Of a DNA stretch of 64,000 bases, positions 8,291 through 16,797 are shown in pieces. Positions within the stretch are counted from its first letter, which is position 1. Every line of letters starts with the position of its first letter. Position numbers and translations under genes: made by a program. Source of the stretch: Mucilaginibacter rigui. Lineage in GTDB: Bacteria; Bacteroidota; Bacteroidia; Sphingobacteriales; Sphingobacteriaceae. The notes beneath the pieces are model-generated. The model was given only the letters and a program-made list of their open reading frames with translations, searched no databases and had not been told where the DNA came from. Where the stretch lies: positions 744,001-808,000 of the forward strand of contig NZ_JACWMW010000001.1 in the NCBI RefSeq assembly GCF_014773275.1, written 5' to 3'.

Positions 8291-8452
8291 ATGAAGGTGA
8301 TCCTGATGCTCACCGATTTTTCGGAAAATGCGGACCATGCCGCAAAAACTGTTGCAAAAGTTGCTCCTCAATTGAATACGATATTTTGCTTTACCATACC
8401 TATTACAACAACGGCCGCCGCGCTGGATCTTTTCCGGAGTTTGGCTAAGTAA
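8291..8452 (+). pseudogene. Truncated universal stress protein remnant
   Basis: A 53-codon frame beginning MKVILMLTDFSENADHAAKT followed by VAKVAPQLNTIFCFTIPI is clearly the first strand, helix and second strand of a UspA domain. It then stops at TAA (8450-8452) where about 85 more residues of the domain would be expected. No continuation of the domain is visible in other frames downstream, so it looks like a deletion remnant, not a single frameshift. Its promoter (palindrome 8228-8241, box 8264-8271) seems intact, so a short peptide may still be made. Confidence 0.7.
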
Positions 8453-8524
8453 TGCCCCGATTTCACTACGCCGGGGACCCGAAGGTTGCGGACCTTTGAC
8501 TTATCAAAATTTAATCAATAAAAA

Positions 8525-9454
8525 ATGAAACAGTCAAAAACACCCATTGTGAGCTTTAGCCCGGTTGTCTTACCCGTTGCCGGTCGCCACGTAGACCTTG
8601 AAATAAAAGTTTCTGCTCCTGCAAGCGGTAACAACCTGCCGGTTATTCTGCTTTCGCATGGCCACGGCCCCTCTAATTTTCTTTCTTCGTACAAAGGCTA
8701 TGGCCCCATGGTAGATTTTTTTGCAGCAGCGGGGTTTGTTGTCATCCAACCCACTCACCAAAACTCCAGAGCACTCGCGCTTCCCGCGTCCCTTCCTGAA
8801 GCGCCCTTATTTTGGAGTTCACGGGCAACCGACATGAAATTTATCATGGATCATTTAGACGAAATTATCTCCACCGTACCAGGGTTAACCGGCAGAGTAG
8901 ATAAATCAAAAGTAGCAGCCATCGGCCACTCCATGGGGGGGCACACGGTTGCCATGCTGGCTGGTATGGATGTAACTGACCCTGCAACAGGTAAAACAGT
9001 GAATTTCATAGAACCACGGATAACAGCCCAGGTCCTGATCGGCGTGAGCGGTGGCCCCGAAGGATTTAACGGAGTAAACAGGCAGCATTATCCGGTGTTG
9101 GCCGCCGGCGATTTCAGCACCATGACCTTGCCGGCACTGATTGTGAACGGGGACAAAGACATTAACCTCATGTTCTCTGATGTGGAAAATTGGAGAGCAG
9201 ACGCTTATTATCAAAGCCCCGGACCGAAGGACTTACTGACCGTGTTTGGCGCCGAGCATATTTTTGGTGGGATATCAGGTTATGATGCCCGCGAGACAAG
9301 TGATGAAAATCCCGAGCGTGTTGCCTTTGTGTGTGAGAGTATTCTTGCCTATATTCGTAGTACATTCAATCCGAATGATCTAAGTTGGGAACAAGCAAAG
9401 AAAGCCCTTAACGGCGTGCAGGGTGCATTGGGCAGCATTGAAAGTAAATCATAA
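8525..9454 (+). CDS. Alpha/beta hydrolase, chlorophyllase/PAF-acetylhydrolase-like
   Basis: A 309-residue alpha/beta hydrolase without a clear signal peptide. The oxyanion-hole region ILLSHGHGPS (about 41-50) and the nucleophile elbow AAIGHSMGGHT (catalytic Ser136) are plain. An Asp following the strand PALIVNGDKD and a His near GAEHIFGG complete a likely triad. The large-lid arrangement and long FNRRITAQVLIGVSGG-like stretch resemble lipases and esterases of the dienelactone/chlorophyllase type. The natural ester is unknown. It is followed after 9 nt by an AraC-type gene, probably co-transcribed. Confidence 0.85.
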   Translation: MKQSKTPIVSFSPVVLPVAGRHVDLEIKVSAPASGNNLPVILLSHGHGPSNFLSSYKGYGPMVDFFAAAGFVVIQPTHQNSRALALPASLPEAPLFWSSRATDMKFIMDHLDEIISTVPGLTGRVDKSKVAAIGHSMGGHTVAMLAGMDVTDPATGKTVNFIEPRITAQVLIGVSGGPEGFNGVNRQHYPVLAAGDFSTMTLPALIVNGDKDINLMFSDVENWRADAYYQSPGPKDLLTVFGAEHIFGGISGYDARETSDENPERVAFVCESILAYIRSTFNPNDLSWEQAKKALNGVQGALGSIESKS

Positions 9455-9463
9455 ACAAACATC

Positions 9464-10378
9464 ATGAAGGACGAAATAGCTAACCATCGATTCGATTCTT
9501 TATCAAGGATGCATAAGCTGCTGGACATACCGGCACCTATGCACCCTTTGGTAAGTTTGATCAATAACGCCAGTGGTACAATCCCGCTGGAAAGACTTCC
9601 CAGTCCCCACATTTTAAATTTTTATAAGATATCCTATAAGATGAACTTCCAGGGAAAATTTAAATATGGGCAGCATTACTACGATTTTGACGAGGGCGGA
9701 ATGTTTTTTGTTTCGCCGAACCAAATTACGGGAGCCCACGAAGCACTCAGTGATCAATCTGGTTATACTTTACTTTTCCATCCGGATTTTTTATTGGGTT
9801 ACGAACTCGCCAGAAAGATCAAAGAATATGGCTTTTTTTCTTATTCTGTCCATGAAGCGCTGCATTTATCAGAAAAAGAAAAAACCACGATCATTGCTGT
9901 TTTTGAGAGTATTGAAGAAGAATTAAATGGCAGAATCGATAATTTCAGCCAGGACGTGGTTATTTCTCAGATCGAATTGCTGCTGAATTATGCCAACCGG
10001 TTCTATAGCCGGCAATTCATCACCCGTAAGGCGGTCAGCAGCGATCTGCTTCAAAAGGTAGAAGAAGTCTTGCACACTTATTTTAAGTCGCCAAACATAC
10101 AAAAGCAAGGGCTTCCTACTGTTCAATTTCTTTCAGAACAGTTAAACGTCAGTGCCAGTTATTTAGGTGATATGCTTCGATCACTTACGGGGCAAAACGC
10201 ACAACAGCACATTCATAACCATCTCATCGAAAAAGCAAAGGAACAGTTATCGACCAACCCGGCTTCGATAAGCGAGATAGCCTATCAATTAGGATTCGAA
10301 CATCCCCAGTCTTTTAGCAAATTTTTCAAGCTCAAAACCACGATGTCACCTTTGGATTTCAGGCGTTCTTTTAATTAA
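9464..10378 (+). CDS. AraC family transcriptional regulator
   Basis: A 304-residue regulator. Residues 1-180 form a variable sensing domain with a cupin-like stretch (GQHYYDFDEGGMFFVSPNQI). The C-terminal 100 residues hold two helix-turn-helix units: FLSEQLNVSASYLGDMLRSL and SISEIAYQLGFEHPQSFSKF, ending in MSPLDFRRS, the usual AraC tail. Likely controls the hydrolase gene 9 nt upstream or a distant target. A strong terminator follows at 10475-10502. Confidence 0.93.
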   Translation: MKDEIANHRFDSLSRMHKLLDIPAPMHPLVSLINNASGTIPLERLPSPHILNFYKISYKMNFQGKFKYGQHYYDFDEGGMFFVSPNQITGAHEALSDQSGYTLLFHPDFLLGYELARKIKEYGFFSYSVHEALHLSEKEKTTIIAVFESIEEELNGRIDNFSQDVVISQIELLLNYANRFYSRQFITRKAVSSDLLQKVEEVLHTYFKSPNIQKQGLPTVQFLSEQLNVSASYLGDMLRSLTGQNAQQHIHNHLIEKAKEQLSTNPASISEIAYQLGFEHPQSFSKFFKLKTTMSPLDFRRSFN

Positions 10379-10474
10379 GGCATACGTAGCACACGGTATC
10401 ATCCAAATAACAATGTGGCGGGCTGGTTAGAACAAGTTAGAGATGATCAGTTTCAGAATCATGGTAAGAATACC

Positions 10475-10502
10475 CCTTAAATCATCGATTTAAGGTTTTT
10501 TT
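10475..10502 (+). terminator. Rho-independent terminator after AraC gene
   Basis: CCTTAAATC-ATC-GATTTAAGG is a perfect 9-bp stem with a 3-nt loop, followed at once by seven T residues. It ends the hydrolase-AraC transcript and isolates it from the rhamnoside locus. Confidence 0.85.
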
Positions 10503-10840
10503 CATTAATTATCCCCTTAACAACCCTTTGTAAAGCCAAGGTTCTTGTTACCTATCAAACTACTTGCTTCTTATTTTTAATTTAACAACTATCCATTTAC
10601 TACATACAAATTGAAAATTCTAAAAGTTAATCGCGAACAATTATCTGGAAAGGAATTGGCGGGCATTTTTTGTATTTTTTGATATTTTTCAAAAGCAGGG
10701 CAGTAAATCAATCATGCCACAAACAGATGGGTACACTTACCTGCCTGTTTTTATTTTAATTTACAGCATCAGTTGCCAAAATCTTAAAAACAACTATAAT
10801 TATAAAATTACCTCTTTTGATAGGGAAGATTAACAACGAT
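10503..10840. other. AT-rich intergenic region before the deacetylase-like gene
   Basis: 338 bases with no reading frame of note. It must carry the promoter of the gene at 10841, but I see no convincing TAnnTTTG box. A minus-strand TATCAAAAAAT (10674-10684) resembles the half-site found upstream of SusC, but lacks a partner 21 bp away, so I do not call it a site. Confidence 0.4.
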
Positions 10841-12538
10841 ATGAAGCATCATAAATATTCAGCAGCGTTTATAACAGCTATAGCTTTCATTTTAATACTG
10901 AGTTCGTTTACAATAACCGGGATAGACGATAAGAAACCTGTTAAACCCAGGTACAAGCCTAAGATCGTTAACATAGTAAATTTTATAAGGCTGCTTGAAC
11001 CCCGCGACCCCGCCGTAACCGAGGATGTGCTATACCAAACCGTGGTAAAACAGGTAGAGATCATGAACAAGTACAAGTTGCGCGGCACATTTTTGTTGCA
11101 GTATGATGCCCTGATGGATCCCAGGTACCAAAAGCTGCTGAAGAGCCTGCCTGCAGATAGTTACGAGATTGGCGCCTGGTGGGAAATTCCGCAGCCAATG
11201 GTAGAGAAAGCCGGGCTAAAATGGCGCGGCCGTTACCCATGGGACTGGCATGCCAACATTGGCTTCTCTACAGGTTACACGCCTGAAGAAAGGGAAAAAC
11301 TGACCGACGTTTATATGGCAGATTTTAAAAAGATCTATGGATATTACCCAAAAACGGCAGGCTCGTGGTTTATTGATGAGCATACGCTTAACTACATGTA
11401 TCAAAAGTACCATATCGTAGCATCGAGCAATTGTAAAGACCAGTATGGTACCGATGGTTATACCCTTTGGGGCGGCTACTGGAACCAGGCTTACTACCCG
11501 AGCAAGGTAAATTCATATATGCCTGCCCAGAACGAGAAAAACCAAATCCCGGTGCCCATATTCAGGATGCTGGGCAGCGACCCGGTAAGGCAGTACGATA
11601 CCGGCTTTGGCACTACCTGGCAGGGCGTAATAACCCTTGAACCCGTTTACCCAAAAGCGGGCGGCAGCGCCGAATGGGTGGACTGGTTTTTCAAAGAATT
11701 GGTTGAAGGTGAATCGATGGAGTTTGCTTATACGCAGGCCGGGCAGGAAAACTCCTTTACCTGGGATGCCATGTCGAAAGGGTTTGAGATACAGATGCCC
11801 CTGATAGCCAAACTGCGCGACGAGAAGAAAATTAAGGTTGAAACCCTGGTTGAATCGGGCACATGGTTCCGCAAGCGCTATAAAACAACCCCGGCAACGT
11901 CTATGACAGTTAATAATGATATTGGAAACAGCAACCGCAAAACAGTTTGGTTTAACAGCAGGTTTTACCGCACCAATTTACTTTGGGAAGACGGTACACT
12001 GCGTTTCAGGGATATCCACCTGTTTAACGAAAAATTGCCATCAGAATATCTTACCAAAAAAGTAGAAACCAACGTATGCTCGTTTTACACCCTCCCGTTT
12101 GTCGACGGCTACTTGTGGAGCAGCCCAAAAGATATTGCAGGCTTGCGCTTTAAAACCATTGAGGATGGCAAAGAAGTGCTGCTAACAGGCGGTAAGCCAA
12201 AGGTAACAAACCCCGCAACCGGCAAGCTCCATATTGTATGGCCGCTAAAAGCAGGGAAAGGCACGTTAACTATGGACTTAGACGAAAGGCAATTAACTGT
12301 TAAAGTAACAGGCAAAGCTGCCGATAACTGGTTTTTAGACCTGAATGTATCGGAAAAGGCCAAACTGCCCTTTAAAACCATTGGCACTAATGCGATAAGC
12401 TGCCAGTTCCAAGGGTTAAATTATGCTATCACTACACCAAACGGCAAGTTCTCGGATAATGATAAAGGCAATGTTTTTAGGGTAAGCCCCAAAGTTAATG
12501 CCTTAACACTCAACTTTGCAGGGCAAGCGAAATGGTAA
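10841..12538 (+). CDS. Secreted glycoside hydrolase/deacetylase-like protein
   Basis: A 565-residue protein with an N-terminal hydrophobic signal or anchor (AAFITAIAFILILSSFTITG). Residues about 40-300 look like a distorted (beta/alpha) barrel of the glycoside hydrolase/deacetylase superfamily: YKLRGTFLLQYDALM, YEIGAWWEIPQP, GSWFIDEHTLNYMYQKY. The TFDDG metal-binding motif and H-x3-H pair of true polysaccharide deacetylases are missing, so the chemistry may differ. The C-terminal 150 residues look like beta-sandwich. The start at 10841 (MKHHKYS) gives the better signal sequence. It converges on the SGNH esterase of the rhamnose operon, suggesting a role on the same glycan. Confidence 0.6.
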   Translation: MKHHKYSAAFITAIAFILILSSFTITGIDDKKPVKPRYKPKIVNIVNFIRLLEPRDPAVTEDVLYQTVVKQVEIMNKYKLRGTFLLQYDALMDPRYQKLLKSLPADSYEIGAWWEIPQPMVEKAGLKWRGRYPWDWHANIGFSTGYTPEEREKLTDVYMADFKKIYGYYPKTAGSWFIDEHTLNYMYQKYHIVASSNCKDQYGTDGYTLWGGYWNQAYYPSKVNSYMPAQNEKNQIPVPIFRMLGSDPVRQYDTGFGTTWQGVITLEPVYPKAGGSAEWVDWFFKELVEGESMEFAYTQAGQENSFTWDAMSKGFEIQMPLIAKLRDEKKIKVETLVESGTWFRKRYKTTPATSMTVNNDIGNSNRKTVWFNSRFYRTNLLWEDGTLRFRDIHLFNEKLPSEYLTKKVETNVCSFYTLPFVDGYLWSSPKDIAGLRFKTIEDGKEVLLTGGKPKVTNPATGKLHIVWPLKAGKGTLTMDLDERQLTVKVTGKAADNWFLDLNVSEKAKLPFKTIGTNAISCQFQGLNYAITTPNGKFSDNDKGNVFRVSPKVNALTLNFAGQAKW

Positions 12539-12587
12539 GTGTTATATGATGTGAAAATTTATCATTGCGGATGTGCCGTTAGGCGCA

Positions 12588-12668
12588 TTTGGTTGGTAAA
12601 TATCGTTTAGTAACACCTCGTGATATTGTTTATGCATTTTCTACCAACCAAAAGTCCCGATGGGACTT
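12588..12668. repeat. Inverted-repeat element with hairpin between convergent genes
   Basis: TTTGGTTGGTA (12588-12598) and TACCAACCAAA (12642-12652) are perfect 11-bp inverted arms about 43 nt apart, with weaker nested arms (AATATC and GATATT). Immediately after lies AAGTCCC-GAT-GGGACTT (12652-12668), a 7-bp hairpin. The whole sits between two convergent genes and could act as a two-way terminator. Its elaborate form suggests a dispersed repeat element; only one copy is visible here. Confidence 0.55.
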
Positions 12669-12678
12669 GAAACTCTTT

Positions 12679-13512
12679 TTAGCGAATGCCCAGCTTTTTA
12701 AAAGCTCTCACAACCCTTTTGGCGATTATCTCATTCCCCTTATCAGACGGGTGCAGGCCATCATAGGTAAGTTTTACTGCATCAGGAGGGTAGGGGTAAT
12801 CATCAGTTTTGGGGTTGAATGGTACTTCTGTTGATTGCGGATAGGTATAGTTCGTATACTCACCCGTTTTAGGATCTTTTAACCGCTTGAAATTAACCAG
12901 GTTCTCAATTTTTAGCGATGGGTCATGGTACAGGTCTACAACCGGCACGTTCTCGTATTTCCCTATTGCTATTACTGCATTCGCAAACTCCTCCAGAGAT
13001 TGCCCGTTTTTCTTTTTGTACGAGCCATAAGCGTTGTTATTGGCATCGGCTATGTAAACAAAATCGTTGCGCTGCATGGGGGTTATCAAAACTATTTTGG
13101 CCTGCGCGTTCAACCCGCGGATCTTGTTGACGATGATGCGGAATGACCCATACACGGTTATATTACCCGTGGCATTTTTATAATCTTCTATCGTGCCAAC
13201 AGGCCTGCCTCCCCACCAATCGTTTGTGCCTAAAAAAATAGAGTACACATCGGCCTTAACGAGGCCCAGTTTTTCTATATTTTCGGCAATACCGCCCGAT
13301 GTCCACCCGTTATGCCCCTGGTTAATATATTTTATATTAGGTAACCGTTCGGTAACCCCGGTTAAATAACCTTTGGTAACCCGGTTGCCGGTTTCATCGG
13401 CATGATCGTTCAGGTAAGTGATAGAATCGCCAATGGCTACCCAGGTCACTTCTTTTTGGGTGAACGAACAAAGCAAAAATGCGGCTACTAATACAATCAG
13501 GTACTTTTTCAT
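12679..13512 (-). CDS. Secreted SGNH/GDSL-type esterase
   Basis: A 277-residue protein with a clear signal peptide (MKKYLIVLVAAFLLCSFTQ). Block I is AIGDSITYLND (Ser30), block III has FLGTNDWW (about residue 95), and block V is DGLHPSDKGNEI near the C-terminus with the Asp-x2-His pair. Proteins like this remove acetyl or other acyl groups from plant polysaccharides or rhamnosides. It is the last gene of the long rhamnose operon, overlapping the GH78 stop codon by 4 nt, so deacylation of rhamnose-containing glycans is the inferred job. Confidence 0.88.
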   Translation of the reverse strand: MKKYLIVLVAAFLLCSFTQKEVTWVAIGDSITYLNDHADETGNRVTKGYLTGVTERLPNIKYINQGHNGWTSGGIAENIEKLGLVKADVYSIFLGTNDWWGGRPVGTIEDYKNATGNITVYGSFRIIVNKIRGLNAQAKIVLITPMQRNDFVYIADANNNAYGSYKKKNGQSLEEFANAVIAIGKYENVPVVDLYHDPSLKIENLVNFKRLKDPKTGEYTNYTYPQSTEVPFNPKTDDYPYPPDAVKLTYDGLHPSDKGNEIIAKRVVRAFKKLGIR

Positions 13513-16193
13513 GGTTTAGTATGCGTAACTGGGTTTATAAACGATTTACTGGTGAAATGATAACTTCCGGAGCCGATCTGTTTGGTTTTATAACCTTCTT
13601 TTTCATTGTAATCGGGCACAAAAACGGTAGCGGTGGTGTTGGCCGGTACATCAACATCAAGGTAAAAGGTATCACCGTCTATTTTCCAGTTGGATGTTAG
13701 TTTGCCATAAGGCGTTTGGTAACTGGCATTGGCGTAAGTTAACTTACCACCCACGGTAGGCTTAATAATTATTTTTTTATAACCCGGTCCGTCAGGGTCG
13801 GTATCAATACCCGATGTTACGCGGTACATCCAATCGCCAATGGCGCCGTAAGCATAATGGTTATAGGAGTTCATGGTCGGCGTTTCAAAGCTGCCATCGG
13901 GTTTAATACCGTCCCATCTTTCCCAAATGGTGGTAGCGCCCATTTTAATAGGATATAACCACGAGGGGTAAGATTCCTGCAGCAACAGTTTATAAGCAAC
14001 ATCGGCATAACCAAACCTGCTTAAAGCGTGGCATAAATAGGGCGTGCCCAAAAAGCCGGTGGTTAAGTGGTTGCCATAACGGGTTATGTTATTAGCCAAT
14101 CTTCCGGCAGCTTGCTCGCGCAGTTGTTCCGGCAGCATATCAAATGTTAAAGCAAGTGCATAAGCGGTTTGCGTGTCAGACGAGATGAGGCCGTTTGCCG
14201 TTACATACTCGTTTACATATGCCGCCTTTATTTGTTGCAGCAATAGTGTGTAATGGTCAGCATCGGTTTTATTACCTAAAGCGGTGGCAGCGTTTATCAA
14301 TAATTGGGTTGAATAGGCGTAAAAGCACTGCGCTATCAAATACTTGCTCGTTATTGCCGACATGCCGTCCAGGTCGTTCTCTACACTGTAAAATAGCCAG
14401 TCGCCAAAGTGCCACCCGGTGTTCCAAAGGTTATTTTTAGCCTTCTTCTGCATATAATCAACCCAGGCTTTCATACTTGGGTATTGGTTTTGCAGCAGTT
14501 CTTTATCGCCGTAGGCTAAATACATATTCCACGGCACTACCGTGGCTACGTCGCTCCAGCCGGTAGCGCCGCCATTTTGCCCATCGTTTTGCTTAAATAC
14601 ATCCGGGATGATATGCGGCACGCTGCCGTCACTGTTCTGGTCGGCGGCTACATCTTTCAGCCATTTGGTAAAAAAGTTGTGCACGTTCATGTTAAACGAT
14701 GCCGTGCGCGAGAACACCTGCGCGTCGCCTGTCCAGCCTAAGCGTTCATCGCGTTGCGGGCAATCGGTAGGCACATCTAAAAAATTGCCTTTCTGTCCCC
14801 ATTGTATGTTGTGCTGCAACTGGTTCAGCATCGGGTTTGATGTGGTGAATGTGCCAGTAGGTTCCATATCCGAATAAACGGCCACCGCGGTAAAATTAGC
14901 CAGGTTTAAATCCCCCGTAATACCTTCAACCTTGATGTACCGGAAACCCTGCCAGGTAAACTGCGGCTCAAAGTATTCGTCGCCCCCGCCTTTTAAGATG
15001 TATATGTTTTGCGCCTTTGCGCCCCGCAGGTTTTCAATGTAAAAGTTGCCTGCCTTATCCAAAACTTCTGTGTGCGACAATTTTATCGTATCGCCTGCTT
15101 TGCCATTGGCTTTTACCTCTACCCAGCCCACCAGGTTTTGCCCAAAGTCTATCACCTTCTCGCCTTTTGGGGTTGTAATTACTTTTAGGGCTTTAAAGGT
15201 TTCGTGTTTTTTTACAGGCTCGTTGTAAGTTGCTATTAAGTTCTCTTTACCATAATCCTGCACTTTTACTGGAGTCCATTGGCTGTCATTAAAACCGGGT
15301 TTGGCCCAATCCTTTTGTACCAGGCGGGCATCTATGGTAGCGCCATTATAGATCTCGGCATACCTTAGCTCGCCCGTAGCCGATTTCCAGCTCCCGTCAG
15401 ATACAATGGTTTCATGTGTGCCATTGGTATAAGTAATTTCTAACTGAAACAATAAGCCCACATCTTTACCATAATGGTTGGGGCTGGATACCAGCGTGCT
15501 GCGGTACCAACCGCTGCCTACCTTAGCGCCGATGGCATTTGGGCCTTTAACCAGCATTTTGGTAACATCATAAGCCTGGTATTGCAGGCGTTTGTGGTAG
15601 CTTGTCCACCCCGGTGTTAGGTACTCGTCGCCAATTTTTGCGCCGTTTATTTGCGCTTCGTATAAGCCATGGGCGGTTATATAAGCAAATGCGCTTTTTA
15701 CCGTTTTGTTAAGCGTAATGCCCTTGCGAAACATAGGGCTTGGTTTGTTAACGGTATCGCCTGTATAACCGGGGCCTATCCAGCTTGCTTTCCAATCTGT
15801 TGGCGACAATAAACCCATGCGCCACGTAGCTTTTTTGCTCCATGGAGAGGCGTGCCCCTTATTATCCCAAACCATCACTTGCCAAATATAGGCCGTGCGT
15901 GAGGTTAACGCCGGGCCTTTATAAGCTACATATATGGATTGACTGCCTGAAACTTTGTTACTGTTCCAGATCAGCTTATTATCAGCTGCCGTATATACCC
16001 TGACCTGGTACGCCGATTGAAATACGTTTTTTGCATTACCGGCTGCAATTTGCCAGCTAAAGCGGGGCGCTTTAATATCAATGCTGTTAGGGTCGTTCTC
16101 GTTTTCGGTAAGCAGCCGTTCTGCGCTTAACTGTGCAAAACAGCTTGATCCCAAAACAAGGCATAGCGATAATGTAAGTAGGTTTTTGATCAT
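13509..16193 (-). CDS. Alpha-L-rhamnosidase, GH78
   Basis: An 894-residue secreted enzyme (signal peptide ending CFAQ) with the GH78 order: N-terminal beta domains, a rhamnose-binding domain, the (alpha/alpha)6 barrel and a C-terminal beta-sandwich. The catalytic region DCPQRDERLGWTGDAQVF (about 474-491) holds the conserved acidic residues, and WERWDG further on is a second family hallmark. It removes terminal L-rhamnose from glycans or glycosides in the periplasm. It lies 7 nt after lutC in the operon and overlaps the esterase gene by 4 nt. Confidence 0.95.
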   Translation of the reverse strand: MIKNLLTLSLCLVLGSSCFAQLSAERLLTENENDPNSIDIKAPRFSWQIAAGNAKNVFQSAYQVRVYTAADNKLIWNSNKVSGSQSIYVAYKGPALTSRTAYIWQVMVWDNKGHASPWSKKATWRMGLLSPTDWKASWIGPGYTGDTVNKPSPMFRKGITLNKTVKSAFAYITAHGLYEAQINGAKIGDEYLTPGWTSYHKRLQYQAYDVTKMLVKGPNAIGAKVGSGWYRSTLVSSPNHYGKDVGLLFQLEITYTNGTHETIVSDGSWKSATGELRYAEIYNGATIDARLVQKDWAKPGFNDSQWTPVKVQDYGKENLIATYNEPVKKHETFKALKVITTPKGEKVIDFGQNLVGWVEVKANGKAGDTIKLSHTEVLDKAGNFYIENLRGAKAQNIYILKGGGDEYFEPQFTWQGFRYIKVEGITGDLNLANFTAVAVYSDMEPTGTFTTSNPMLNQLQHNIQWGQKGNFLDVPTDCPQRDERLGWTGDAQVFSRTASFNMNVHNFFTKWLKDVAADQNSDGSVPHIIPDVFKQNDGQNGGATGWSDVATVVPWNMYLAYGDKELLQNQYPSMKAWVDYMQKKAKNNLWNTGWHFGDWLFYSVENDLDGMSAITSKYLIAQCFYAYSTQLLINAATALGNKTDADHYTLLLQQIKAAYVNEYVTANGLISSDTQTAYALALTFDMLPEQLREQAAGRLANNITRYGNHLTTGFLGTPYLCHALSRFGYADVAYKLLLQESYPSWLYPIKMGATTIWERWDGIKPDGSFETPTMNSYNHYAYGAIGDWMYRVTSGIDTDPDGPGYKKIIIKPTVGGKLTYANASYQTPYGKLTSNWKIDGDTFYLDVDVPANTTATVFVPDYNEKEGYKTKQIGSGSYHFTSKSFINPVTHTKP

Positions 16194-16200
16194 TGTAAAA

Positions 16201-16797
16201 TTAATCTGAGGGTGGTTTGATTAAAAATATAGTCATGCTGCGGGAGCCGTGCGCACCCAAAACAAGTGATTGTTCAATATCCGCGGTTTTTGACGGCCCG
16301 GCTATAAATGTGCCGTACCCGTAATGTTCATTACCGATTTTTTCATAGGCCTGGTGCATATTGGCCACCAGGTCATCCGCATTTAAAATAACAATAAGGT
16401 GCTGGCAAATAAATGGTAAAACCCGTTGGCTTAACAGGTATTCGGTTATCCAAACCGCACCGTTCTCGGCCACGCCAAAGTGAGCTTTTATGATAGCCAG
16501 TTCTACGTCCTGTAGAGAATGGGGCAGGGGCGATGTATTGCCTGATAAGATAACATCTGACAGCCCGGCAACCGAACTTATCACGCGATCACCGGCCTTG
16601 TTAATACTTTTTATATAATCGATAATATCACCGTAACTACCCGCTTTGATCACCTTGCCGCCAATAGTGGTAAGCGTTTCGGTAAATTTAGCCTGCAGGT
16701 TGATGCTATCCGCAGGGATTACTACCTCCGGCAACACCTTTAAGGCAGGCTGGTTAGCGCGTACGGCGTTCAGGATTTGTTCTCTTGTTGTGCTCAT
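16201..16797 (-). CDS. lutC: Lactate utilisation protein C (LUD domain)
   Basis: A 198-residue LUD-domain protein, the third subunit of the LutABC L-lactate oxidation complex that makes pyruvate. The C-terminal VLGAHGSRSMTIFLI block and the GVAENGAVWITE segment are typical. The start at 16797 gives a 4-nt ATGA overlap with lutB; a longer frame to 16821 would run into lutB. Coupling of lutABC to rhamnose genes fits the need to consume L-lactate made from L-lactaldehyde. Confidence 0.9.
   Translation of the reverse strand: MSTTREQILNAVRANQPALKVLPEVVIPADSINLQAKFTETLTTIGGKVIKAGSYGDIIDYIKSINKAGDRVISSVAGLSDVILSGNTSPLPHSLQDVELAIIKAHFGVAENGAVWITEYLLSQRVLPFICQHLIVILNADDLVANMHQAYEKIGNEHYGYGTFIAGPSKTADIEQSLVLGAHGSRSMTIFLIKPPSD

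Noticed and set aside
8242..8448. A 68-codon plus-strand frame covering the Usp remnant
   Set aside because: Its protein has no family character; the overlapping frame from 8291 gives a clear UspA N-terminus.
10674..10684. Minus-strand TATCAAAAAAT as an AraC operator for the deacetylase-like gene
   Set aside because: No second half-site 21 bp to either side; single 11-mers are expected by chance in AT-rich DNA.
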